Under the pieces are notes generated by a model, which saw nothing but the letters and a program-made list of their open reading frames with translations, ran no database searches and was not told the DNA's origin. From NCBI GenBank assembly GCA_902604715.1, contig CACLAD010000004.1, positions 1 through 64,000 on the forward strand: DNA of 64,000 bases. The letters are read 5' to 3'. A program made the position numbers and the translations under genes. Numbering within the stretch: position 1 is the stretch's first letter; every line of letters begins with the position of its first letter. This document shows positions 42,640 to 51,075 of the stretch, piece after piece. Origin of the DNA: an uncultured Bacteroidota bacterium. GTDB lineage: Bacteria > Bacteroidota > Bacteroidia > Flavobacteriales > Flavobacteriaceae.

Positions 42640-45600
42640 TTAAAATCCAACATTTAATCCCAATATAAATGTTCTAGCATTTGCTCTTCCGTTCCAGTCA
42701 ACCCCATTGATTAAACCATTGTATAAAAAGCTTGATATTTCAGGGTCATACCCCGAATAATCAGTCCATGTAAGTAAATTTTGTCCTGCTATAAATAATT
42801 TTAAATTACTTATTGAATCATTTTTATTTACATCAAAGTCATAGCTTATGGTAAGATTACTTAATCTTAAGTAACTTCCATCTTCTATAATTCTATCTGT
42901 CATTGCTGGTTGACCATTAGTCGTATATCCAATTCTAGGATATGTATTTGTTTGAGCATCTGGTCTCCATGCATTATAATAAGCATCTGGTGCAATATTT
43001 AAATATGTAAGTCCTTCTGCATTTTCTAATTGAAGCAAGTTTCCATTTGCAATATCATTTCCGTAAACTCCATTAAATAAAATGCTAGCCGATAGTCTTT
43101 TATAGTTTAGATTGAAATTAAATCCATATATAAAATCAGGATTTGGATTTCCAATAAAGGTTCTGTCATTTAAGTCAATAATACCATCTCCATTTTGATC
43201 AACAATTTTGACATCACCTGGGACAGCAGCAGTACCAAAAACATTTGGAAGCAAATCACCTGTTTGATATATTCCATCTGTCTCTAAACCATAAAATAAA
43301 CTTGTTTCTTCACCTTCAACAAAAACATTTGCTGGGTATTTAAATATGTTTCCTCTTGACACCTGTGCTCCAAAATAAAACCTTCTTTCCTCCGCAATAC
43401 CATCTATATAAAATTCGTCTAATGGCTGTGCTGACAAATTTGTAATTTTTGTTTTATTAAAACCAATATTACCTCCAAAAGTTAAATTAAAATCATTGCT
43501 AGATACAAGCTCAGTATCCAATGAAATCTCCAGACCTTTATTTGAAATTTCACCTCGATTTACAAGAATGTTTGAAAAACCTGAGGATGTTGGAATATTT
43601 ACATTTTGTAATAAGTCTTTTGTAGTTTTCTCGTAAACATCAATTGTACCGCTTACTTTTCCATTAGTTGTTGTAAAGTCAGCTCCAACATTTATCTGCT
43701 CCGTGGTTTCCCAAGTCAGGTCAGGATTTGCAACATTTTGTAAGGCAATAGGAACATTTGTGCCTCCATCTGGATTTCCGTACAAATTTGGTGAGACTCC
43801 ATAATTAGACAATGTACCATAAGATCCAATACCATGATTACCAATTTGACCCCAACCAGCTCTTAACTTAAGCTCATCAAATATTTTTAAATCATTATTC
43901 TGATGAACATTCCATGCTAATGCAAAAGAGGGAAAAAATCCATAACGATTATTTTGAGCAAACTTTGAAACCCCATCTCGTCTAAAAGTTGCAGTCAAAA
44001 TATATGTATTATCATAAGTATAATTGACCCTACCTAATAATGAAAAGATTTGCTGATCACCTTTAATATAGGTAAGCGGTCTAGTAATAACTTGTCCAAA
44101 CGCTGGGTTTTGTGTTGTAAACTGCGTAGTTACAAAATCTTCAACTGCATAGATATTATTTGAAACTTTTCTTACATCATATGTAACACCAAGAACACTA
44201 TTAATTCTATGCTTACGCTTTAATGTTCTATTGAATCTTAAAAAGTTATTTACTTGAAAAGAAGAATTGTTTAAACCAGTAATTTGTAGTGCTCCATTTG
44301 CATTATTACCTAACCAGGTTGTTGTTCCAAAAAATCTTCTTCTTTCTTTGGTTCTAATGTTTCCACCAATCTTAACCTGATATCTGAGGCCTTGTACAGG
44401 CAATTTATATGTAAGTCCAATATTACCGATGTATCTACTTTCTTTTGAAATATCCTCAAAATCATTTATCCAAGAATAGGGGTTTGAAAGGTCTAAATCT
44501 TCACCAAAATCCTCAAATTCTTCAGTGATAATTGGTCTAAAAGAAATAAGGTTTTTAATAAAACTTTGATTTGAGCCTCCAATTAAGTCACCACTTTCAG
44601 CAAAGTTTGTTGAACTTATATATCCACTCATTCTTGCCTCAAGAATAAGCTTATCATTAAGGTCCTGATTAAAATTCATTCTTAAATCACCACTTTTAAA
44701 TGACGAGGTTGGAACTACACCAGCTTGATCATCAAATCCAGCAGAAATGTAATAATTTCCGTTATCAGTTCCACCTGAAACAGAACCTCCAACTTTTCTA
44801 CTAATTCCGCTTGTATATATTTCATCTTGCCAATGATATGAACGAGCTGGTGTTGCTGAAATAGTACCATCAGACTCAACACCATATATTGCATAATCAT
44901 CATCAATAAAATATCTTGGGTTTAATCCATTACTTGCTTGGACCTCATTAGCATAAGCAGCAAAACCATAAGGGTCTAAAACATTGTATTTTTTTGAAAT
45001 AACCCTAACAGAAGTATTACTAAACGCTTCAATATTAATCTTACCACTCTTTCCTTTTTTCGTTGTTATAACAACCACTCCATTAGCACCTCTAGATCCA
45101 TAAATAGCAGTAGCCGATGCATCTTTCAGAACCTGTATACTTTCAATGTCTCTTGGGTTGATTCCATTTAGGCCGTTTTGGCTTTCTTGACCAGAATTAC
45201 CAACCCCAGCTGGTAACACATCTTCACCTGCCGAAGAAATAATTACACCATCAACAACGTAAAGAGGCTCATTATTTCCTCGCAAACTATTTGTCCCTCT
45301 AATTTTTACACTGATTCCAGCACCTGGAGTACCTCCATTTTGAATTACCTGAACTCCTGCAGCTCTACCCTGCAAAAGCTGATCAATAGAGTTTGATTGA
45401 TTGGCAACTTCTTCATCAACTTCAACTTGAGATAGTGAACCTGTTAAATCCTTTTTTAAGACTGAGCCATAACCAACAACAACTACTTCTTCAAGTTGCT
45501 CAAGATCTGGTATCATCATAATGGAAATATTATCTGATGATGAAACATCAACCTCCTGTGTTGTGTAGCCTAAATAAGAAAATATTAAAACCTTGGGTTT

Positions 45601-45789
45601 ATCAGTAGGAATTGTAATAGAAAAATTCCCGTCAAAGTCTGTTAAGGCTCCGAGGTTTGAATTCTGAACTGTAATGTTAACTCCCACTAAAGGAAGGCTG
45701 TTTTCATCATTAACAGTTCCCGAAATCGTTTTCGTTTGTGCGAAAACTAAAATTGGGAAAAGAACAAATACTATAAGTAATTTTTTCAT
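42640..45789 (-). CDS. susC: SusC-like TonB-dependent oligosaccharide transporter
   Basis: About 1049 residues from the ATG at 45789, which opens the signal peptide MKKLLIVFVLFPILVFAQ. The frame continues upstream to 45834, but that extension does not resemble a signal. A carboxypeptidase-regulatory-like domain (ISGTVNDENSLPLVGVNITV) precedes the plug (VVVVGYGSVLKKDLTGS, SVKIRGTNSLRGNNEPLYV, IYGSRGANGVVVITTK), and a 22-strand barrel ends in ARTFILGLNVGF. It imports oligosaccharides across the outer membrane with energy from TonB. It heads the array, with a divergent binding-protein gene 219 bases away. Confidence 0.96.
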   Translation of the reverse strand: MKKLLIVFVLFPILVFAQTKTISGTVNDENSLPLVGVNITVQNSNLGALTDFDGNFSITIPTDKPKVLIFSYLGYTTQEVDVSSSDNISIMMIPDLEQLEEVVVVGYGSVLKKDLTGSLSQVEVDEEVANQSNSIDQLLQGRAAGVQVIQNGGTPGAGISVKIRGTNSLRGNNEPLYVVDGVIISSAGEDVLPAGVGNSGQESQNGLNGINPRDIESIQVLKDASATAIYGSRGANGVVVITTKKGKSGKINIEAFSNTSVRVISKKYNVLDPYGFAAYANEVQASNGLNPRYFIDDDYAIYGVESDGTISATPARSYHWQDEIYTSGISRKVGGSVSGGTDNGNYYISAGFDDQAGVVPTSSFKSGDLRMNFNQDLNDKLILEARMSGYISSTNFAESGDLIGGSNQSFIKNLISFRPIITEEFEDFGEDLDLSNPYSWINDFEDISKESRYIGNIGLTYKLPVQGLRYQVKIGGNIRTKERRRFFGTTTWLGNNANGALQITGLNNSSFQVNNFLRFNRTLKRKHRINSVLGVTYDVRKVSNNIYAVEDFVTTQFTTQNPAFGQVITRPLTYIKGDQQIFSLLGRVNYTYDNTYILTATFRRDGVSKFAQNNRYGFFPSFALAWNVHQNNDLKIFDELKLRAGWGQIGNHGIGSYGTLSNYGVSPNLYGNPDGGTNVPIALQNVANPDLTWETTEQINVGADFTTTNGKVSGTIDVYEKTTKDLLQNVNIPTSSGFSNILVNRGEISNKGLEISLDTELVSSNDFNLTFGGNIGFNKTKITNLSAQPLDEFYIDGIAEERRFYFGAQVSRGNIFKYPANVFVEGEETSLFYGLETDGIYQTGDLLPNVFGTAAVPGDVKIVDQNGDGIIDLNDRTFIGNPNPDFIYGFNFNLNYKRLSASILFNGVYGNDIANGNLLQLENAEGLTYLNIAPDAYYNAWRPDAQTNTYPRIGYTTNGQPAMTDRIIEDGSYLRLSNLTISYDFDVNKNDSISNLKLFIAGQNLLTWTDYSGYDPEISSFLYNGLINGVDWNGRANARTFILGLNVGF

Positions 45790-45953
45790 GATTAGTTTGT
45801 TTCTGTTATTAAATTTATAGAGTAAAGATAACACTAAAGGATATTTTAGAAAAGATATTTACAAATAATACCGTTAATTTTTTATGTTTTATTATCTAAA
45901 TAGACCAAATACTGAGATATTAATAATTTTTTAATGTATAATTTATCAATTTA

Positions 45954-45987
45954 GCATGCATCATTACTTAAAAACACTTCGCATGCA
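45954..45987. promoter_or_regulatory. Paired GCATGCA sites in the susC upstream region
   Basis: GCATGCA occurs at 45954-45960 and again at 45981-45987, 27 bases start to start, each containing the palindrome GCATGC. They are the most G+C-rich words in an otherwise AT-rich divergent intergenic region between susC (45789) and the binding-protein gene (46009). They could be operator half-sites; no matching regulator was found. Confidence 0.3.
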
Positions 45988-46008
45988 CAGTATTTTTTTT
46001 ATATTGTA

Positions 46009-47319
46009 ATGATGAAAAAAAATATTGTCTACTTCTCATTTATTCTATACTCTTTATATTTTGTAAATCCAATAAAGGCACAAATCAATTTACCTATAGA
46101 TTTTGAGAATGAGCAAATTAGTAATGATGATATTATTCATTTTAATGGTGGCTCAGGTTATGTTGTTTATAATCCTCAAATCGATAATGACAACCCAAGT
46201 GAATATGTCGGTGTAGTCATAAGAGATGGGGGTGATATTTGGGCGGGGGCCTATATTGAACTTGATAGTTATTTAGACTTTTCAACCAATACTACATTAA
46301 ATATGCGTGTTCTCTCACCCTACCCAGGTTTAATGGTCAAGTTTAAAATCGAAGGTGATCAAGGGGCTTTTCCTTCGGAACCTGCGACCGAAAGAGATTC
46401 CTATACTACAAAAAATAATGAATGGGAAATACTATCATGGGATTTCTCTGGCGAACCTTCAAACACATACAGAAAGCTTGTTCTAATGTTTGATTTTGGA
46501 AATGTTGGTGACGGTACTGAAGACTCTACATTTTATTATGATGATATTTATCAGACTGATCCTAGTGGAGGTCTTAGTCAAATGGATTTACCAGTTACCT
46601 TTGAGGATCCTAGTATATATTATGTATTGACAGACTTTGGAGGGAATGGTCCTTCAACAATTTTAGAAACAGTTGACGGCAATTACGCAAGAGTAGAAAA
46701 AAATAACGGTGCCGAGACATGGGCTGGAGTTACCATCGGTTCTGGAGCTGGGTTTTTGAACAATATTCCTGTTACAAATACCAATACAAAAATGTTTGTA
46801 CATGTTTATGTATCAGGCACAACGCAAACTGGAATTCCTATAAAATTAAAAATCGAAAATTCACAGGATCCAACTAAATCAGTTGAGACAGACACTAATA
46901 CAACGGTTGCTGGGGAATGGGAAACAATGGAGTTTGATTTTTCAAACGAGTCAGAAGGAACAGCGGCCCTCAATACAGATTTTGTCTTCGATATGGCCTC
47001 CATATTTTTTAATTTTGGGTCCTCAGGAAATCAAAATATAGTATACTACTTTGACAATGTTTCATTTGGAGCACCATTAAGTCTTGATGATAATTTACTG
47101 ACGTCTTATAAAATCTATCCAAATCCATTTTTTGATGTAATAAATGTTTTCGGAATCGAAGGAGATGAGACTATTATTGTTAATGATATTCTTGGTAAAG
47201 AAATCTTTAAAGGAATAGGTGTAGAAAAAATTAACCTTTCAGTTTTTGAAAAAGGGACATACTTTTTGACTCTTTCCAAATACGGTCAAAGCAGTACATT
47301 CAGGGTCATAAAAAAATAA
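46009..47319 (+). CDS. T9SS surface glycan-binding protein with two tandem CBM-like modules
   Basis: 436 residues. Signal peptide, then two related beta-sandwiches: NLPIDFENEQIS ... FYYDDIYQ (about 26-180) and DLPVTFEDPSIYYVLTDFGG ... YYFDNVSFG (about 190-350). A T9SS domain follows (IYPNPFFDVINVFG). No catalytic residues are visible. Two-module proteins with LPVTFED openings are common beside susCD in marine Flavobacteriia, where they act as surface glycan-binding proteins. It is divergent from susC, so both may share regulation from the intergenic region. Confidence 0.78.
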   Translation: MMKKNIVYFSFILYSLYFVNPIKAQINLPIDFENEQISNDDIIHFNGGSGYVVYNPQIDNDNPSEYVGVVIRDGGDIWAGAYIELDSYLDFSTNTTLNMRVLSPYPGLMVKFKIEGDQGAFPSEPATERDSYTTKNNEWEILSWDFSGEPSNTYRKLVLMFDFGNVGDGTEDSTFYYDDIYQTDPSGGLSQMDLPVTFEDPSIYYVLTDFGGNGPSTILETVDGNYARVEKNNGAETWAGVTIGSGAGFLNNIPVTNTNTKMFVHVYVSGTTQTGIPIKLKIENSQDPTKSVETDTNTTVAGEWETMEFDFSNESEGTAALNTDFVFDMASIFFNFGSSGNQNIVYYFDNVSFGAPLSLDDNLLTSYKIYPNPFFDVINVFGIEGDETIIVNDILGKEIFKGIGVEKINLSVFEKGTYFLTLSKYGQSSTFRVIKK

Positions 47320-47323
47320 TCAA

Positions 47324-47503
47324 ATGAACAGTTTCTGGAATCAAAATAATTATAGAAAACTATTTAATATGTCTGTTTTTTTAATCATTCTTGGTGGGGT
47401 ATTATCTATTATTGAGTTGCTCACAGAAAATAGTAGTTCAATATTCCTCTCCGGAATTGTTTTGCTAGTTATTTTGAAAATTTTTAAATCTAAATTTTTT
47501 TAA
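47324..47503 (+). CDS. 59-residue protein with two membrane helices
   Basis: Frame read directly from the sequence: MNSFWNQNNYRKLFNMSVF opens the protein. Two hydrophobic segments (VFLIILGGVLSIIELL and IFLSGIVLLVILKIF) are separated by a short TENSSS loop, and it ends KSKFF before TAA. It starts 4 bases after the stop of the binding-protein gene. No family was recognised. The following 92 bases show nothing. Confidence 0.5.
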   Translation: MNSFWNQNNYRKLFNMSVFLIILGGVLSIIELLTENSSSIFLSGIVLLVILKIFKSKFF

Positions 47504-47595
47504 GCAATAACTTTCCTAATGATGTTAGTATTATCTAAAATTAGATGATTTTATAAAGCTTTTAATTTTAAATTTGTTTTTTTATTCACTTAGTT

Positions 47596-48096
47596 TTGAT
47601 AAGAAAGGGCGATATTTCTGACATAGATGCTATTTTAAATATTACAAAATCATGCGCAAAGCAAATGATTAAAAATGATATATATCAATGGAATGAACAT
47701 TATCCAGACAGAGGCTCTTTCATCAAAGATGCGGAAAATCAAGAATTATATGTTTATGTCATAAACAGTAAGGTGGTTGCATGTATTTCTCTTTGTTTGC
47801 ATATTGATGAAGTTTATTTACCTGTAAAATGGAAAACTAAAAATGATAATAATTTATACGTTCACAGATTGGCAGTTCATGCTGATTTTCAGCAAAAGGG
47901 TATTGGAAAAATCTTGATGGATTTTGCTGAAAAATATGGCAGAGAAAAAAAATTTATTTCTGTTAGGCTAGATACATTTTCTGTGAATAAAAGAAACTTA
48001 AAATTTTACGAATCGAGAGGTTATGAGCGATTAGAAGAAATCTATTTTCCAAAGCAGAGTGAGTTTCCTTTTTATTGTTATGAATTAATAATTTGA
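47596..48096 (+). CDS. GNAT family N-acetyltransferase
   Basis: 166 residues starting at TTG (47596). The acetyl-CoA loop is in HADFQQKGIGKILMDFAEKY and the C-terminal strand in NLKFYESRGYERL, typical of GNAT enzymes. LYVHRLAVH precedes the loop. The acceptor is unknown. The last bases TTGA overlap the TTG start of the MATE gene, so the two genes are coupled. It lies outside the xylan locus and is probably unrelated to it. Confidence 0.85.
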   Translation: MIRKGDISDIDAILNITKSCAKQMIKNDIYQWNEHYPDRGSFIKDAENQELYVYVINSKVVACISLCLHIDEVYLPVKWKTKNDNNLYVHRLAVHADFQQKGIGKILMDFAEKYGREKKFISVRLDTFSVNKRNLKFYESRGYERLEEIYFPKQSEFPFYCYELII

Positions 48097-49418
48097 CAAA
48101 TTCAGTTAAAATTTCCGACATTCAAAAACTGGCAATACCTGCTTTAATTTCAGGAATTGCAGAACCAATATTATCAATAACAGATACAATTATTGTTGGA
48201 AATATGGATGAAAATGCAACTATTTCGCTTGGAGCAGTTGGCATTGTAAGTAGTTTTATTTCCATGTTAATTTGGGTGTTTGGTCAAACAAGAAGTGTGA
48301 TTGCGTCAATCATTGCTCAAGCATTTGGTCAGAAGAAATTGGAGGAAGTGAAAGATCTTCCCGCTCAAGGAATCTTGATCATTATATTCAGTAGCTTTCT
48401 GATTATATTGCTAACCTACTTCAACTCAGAGGGGCTATTTAAATTTTACAATGCAAGCGGTAATCTTCTAAAATTTTGTGTTGAATATTTTAATATTAGA
48501 GTTTGGGGGCTACCCTTTACCTTACTTACCATAGGCATCTTTGGAATATTTCGAGGATTGCAAAACACATACTACCCTATGATAATTGCTATTGTTGGAA
48601 CTATATTAAATATAGTGCTAGATATAATTTTAGTTTATGGAGTTGAGGGTTTTGTTGATCCAATGTTCATTCAAGGAGCTGCCTATGCTAGCTTAATTGC
48701 TCAAATATCCATGGCATTTCTTGCCGTTATATTATTGTACAAAAAAACCAATATTAAGCTTGCTGTAAAATTTCCTTTTAATCCCAAGATTAAATCTTTT
48801 ATGCAGATGTTTGGAAATTTAGTTGTTAGAACTGCTTCACTTAATGTGACATTATATTTCTGTAATGCCTTTGCCACAAAGTACGGAGATGAGTTTATTG
48901 CTGCTTACACTATAGCAATTAATCTTTGGTTTCTTGTCGCATTTATTATTGATGGATACTCAAGTGCTGGGACAATACTTTCCGGAAAACTGTATGGTGA
49001 AAAATCATATGGTGTACTTATGAAATTCGGAAATGATTTGACAAAAATAGGAGTCAAAATTGGCATTATCATGTGCATTATTGGTTTTATTTTTTATTAT
49101 CCTCTAGGAAGAATATTTAATAATGATCCTGTTGTTTTAAAAGAGTTTTATAATGTTTTTTGGATAATTCTGGCGATGCTTCCACTTTGCTCAATTGCAT
49201 TTATTTTTGACGGATTATACAAGGGTTTGGGGTGGATGAAAGATCTTAGAAACGTACTACTATTCTCAACTTTTATAATCTTTGTTCCATTTGTTATTTT
49301 ATTTGACCATTATGAACTTGGGTTGCATGGAATCTTTTATGCATTTACTCTTTGGATTTTATCTAGATCAATTCCTCTGATAATTAAATTCAGAAAAACA
49401 TTTAATAAGCTTTCATAA
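48093..49418 (+). CDS. MATE family efflux transporter
   Basis: 441 residues with 12 hydrophobic segments in two related halves. The opening IQKLAIPALISGIAEPILSITDTIIVG and IFGIFRGLQNTYYPM (key: GIFRGLQNT) are MATE signatures. It exports small cationic or amphipathic compounds with Na+ or H+. The start is TTG at 48093, inside the TTGA overlap with the GNAT stop. No evidence links it to a particular substrate. Confidence 0.88.
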   Translation: MTNSVKISDIQKLAIPALISGIAEPILSITDTIIVGNMDENATISLGAVGIVSSFISMLIWVFGQTRSVIASIIAQAFGQKKLEEVKDLPAQGILIIIFSSFLIILLTYFNSEGLFKFYNASGNLLKFCVEYFNIRVWGLPFTLLTIGIFGIFRGLQNTYYPMIIAIVGTILNIVLDIILVYGVEGFVDPMFIQGAAYASLIAQISMAFLAVILLYKKTNIKLAVKFPFNPKIKSFMQMFGNLVVRTASLNVTLYFCNAFATKYGDEFIAAYTIAINLWFLVAFIIDGYSSAGTILSGKLYGEKSYGVLMKFGNDLTKIGVKIGIIMCIIGFIFYYPLGRIFNNDPVVLKEFYNVFWIILAMLPLCSIAFIFDGLYKGLGWMKDLRNVLLFSTFIIFVPFVILFDHYELGLHGIFYAFTLWILSRSIPLIIKFRKTFNKLS

Positions 49419-49451
49419 ATAATGTAAATTTGGAGCTCAATAATTAACTAA

Positions 49452-49901
49452 ATGCCAAATATTAGAATTACCAAAAAGTTTAGATTTGAAGCAGCACATG
49501 CTCTTTATGGTTATGACGGAAAATGTAAAAATATTCATGGTCATAACTACAATCTTTTTGTGACTGTAATTGGGGTTCCTGTCAACGAAAGTTCTAATGT
49601 AAAATGTGGAATGGTTATGGATTTTGGTGACCTAAAAAAAATAGTCAATTCTGAAATAATTGAGAAATTTGATCACTCAGTAATTTTAAATAAAAACTCT
49701 CCCCACAAAGAACTTGCTAATAATTTAATAATTGATGGCCACAAAGTAGTTATGGCTGATTATCAACCAACAATTGAGGAAATGGTGGTTGACTTTGCTA
49801 GCAAAATCTCTTCAAAACTACCAGTTGAAATTAAACTTCACTCACTTAAACTAGAAGAAACAGAAACCTCATATTCAGAGTGGTTTGCTGCTGACAATTA
49901 A
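49452..49901 (+). CDS. queD: 6-pyruvoyltetrahydropterin synthase / QueD family
   Basis: 149 residues. FRFEAAHALYGYDGKC and NIHGHNYNLFV carry the three zinc-binding histidines, VMDFGDLKKIV the next conserved strand, and the end LEETETSYSEW the catalytic Glu region. In bacteria this family is mostly 6-carboxytetrahydropterin synthase in queuosine biosynthesis; a pterin role cannot be excluded. It is followed 29 bases later by lpxH on the same strand. Confidence 0.88.
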   Translation: MPNIRITKKFRFEAAHALYGYDGKCKNIHGHNYNLFVTVIGVPVNESSNVKCGMVMDFGDLKKIVNSEIIEKFDHSVILNKNSPHKELANNLIIDGHKVVMADYQPTIEEMVVDFASKISSKLPVEIKLHSLKLEETETSYSEWFAADN

Positions 49902-49930
49902 TCTTTTATATATCTTTGGCTTAATAAGTC

Positions 49931-50695
49931 ATGAAAGTAACCGAAGGAAAGAAAATATATTTTGCATCTGACAACCATTTAGGAATACCTGATTCTAAGT
50001 CAAGCTTGGTGCGTGAGAAAAAGTTGGTAAAATGGCTAGACACCATTAAAGTTGATGCACATTCAATTTACCTTCTTGGTGATTTATTTGACTTTTGGTT
50101 TGAATACAAAACAGTTGTACCTAAAGGATTCACAAGGGTTTTAGGAAAAATAGCAGAAATTTCTGATTCTGGAATTCAGATATATTTCTTTCCGGGAAAT
50201 CATGATATGTGGGTTAATGATTACTTCCAAAAAGAGCTTGGAGTAAAGGTAATTACAGAACCTCAGGAGTTTGAAATAAATGATAAAAGTTTTCTAGTTG
50301 GACATGGAGATGGTTTAGGTCCTGGTGATACTTCTTACAAATTGATGAAAAAATTCATTACGGGAAATAGATTTTTTAAGTGGTGCTTTAGATGGATTCA
50401 TCCTGACATTGGGGTCAAACTTGGTCAATTTCTTTCAAGGGAAAAGAAAATAATGTCAGCAAAAAAAGATATTGGTGATGTTGAAAATCAGTGGCTAACC
50501 CAGTACTGTAGAAAAAAACTTGAAACAAAGCATTATGACTATTTCATTTTTGGTCACTCTCACATTCCAGTTGAATTAAATTTAAACTCAGAGTCTAAAT
50601 ACATTAATCTGAGTGACTCTTTTCCTCTTCCTACAAATTTCACCTATGCCGAGTTTGACGGGAATAAGCTAAGCCTGAAAAGGTATAATGATTAA
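49931..50695 (+). CDS. lpxH: UDP-2,3-diacylglucosamine diphosphatase (LpxH type)
   Basis: 254 residues. The calcineurin-like phosphoesterase motifs are complete: FASDNHLG, LLGDLFDFWFEY, FPGNHDMWV, LVGHGDGLG and FGHSHIPVE. The FDFWFEY block is typical of LpxH. It hydrolyses UDP-2,3-diacylglucosamine to lipid X on the cytoplasmic face of the inner membrane, a step of lipid A synthesis. It ends with a 4-base overlap against the convergent small exported protein gene. Confidence 0.9.
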   Translation: MKVTEGKKIYFASDNHLGIPDSKSSLVREKKLVKWLDTIKVDAHSIYLLGDLFDFWFEYKTVVPKGFTRVLGKIAEISDSGIQIYFFPGNHDMWVNDYFQKELGVKVITEPQEFEINDKSFLVGHGDGLGPGDTSYKLMKKFITGNRFFKWCFRWIHPDIGVKLGQFLSREKKIMSAKKDIGDVENQWLTQYCRKKLETKHYDYFIFGHSHIPVELNLNSESKYINLSDSFPLPTNFTYAEFDGNKLSLKRYND

Positions 50696-51075
50696 TTTTT
50701 CTGAATCTTTCTTTTAAAATCTTTATCCTCTTTTCTTCCATAATACATGTTGCCAATTAGGGCAATGACTTCTTCTACAATTTCATCTGGCTTTGCCGAT
50801 TCAATCGGAAATACAAGCCCACTCATACTGATCAATTCATTCCCATTGCAATCTAAATCTATCGCAGTAGCATAATAATATCTAAGAACATAATCTAAAG
50901 AGTAATTACTGTCTTTATATTTACTTTTGAAAATTAAGGAATCGGAAAAAGTAGTTTTTAAAGTTCTATACCCTTTTTCCATATTATTGTTTTTAATATA
51001 GACTTCCATATCTAGTTTTTCTTGTGCTATGGAAAGTGATGTAAATAGCAAAACAACAAAAATAATAAGCCTCAT
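50692..51075 (-). CDS. Small exported protein of unknown function
   Basis: 127 residues with a signal peptide (MRLIIFVVLLFTSLSIAQ). The mature part contains YYYATAIDLDCNGNELISMSG and a Lys/Arg-rich end; no family was recognised. Its start shares one base with the stop of the TonB receptor gene (TAATG), so it is the third gene of an operon with that receptor and the YadA/S74 protein. It may be an accessory factor for the receptor. Confidence 0.6.
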   Translation of the reverse strand: MRLIIFVVLLFTSLSIAQEKLDMEVYIKNNNMEKGYRTLKTTFSDSLIFKSKYKDSNYSLDYVLRYYYATAIDLDCNGNELISMSGLVFPIESAKPDEIVEEVIALIGNMYYGRKEDKDFKRKIQKN

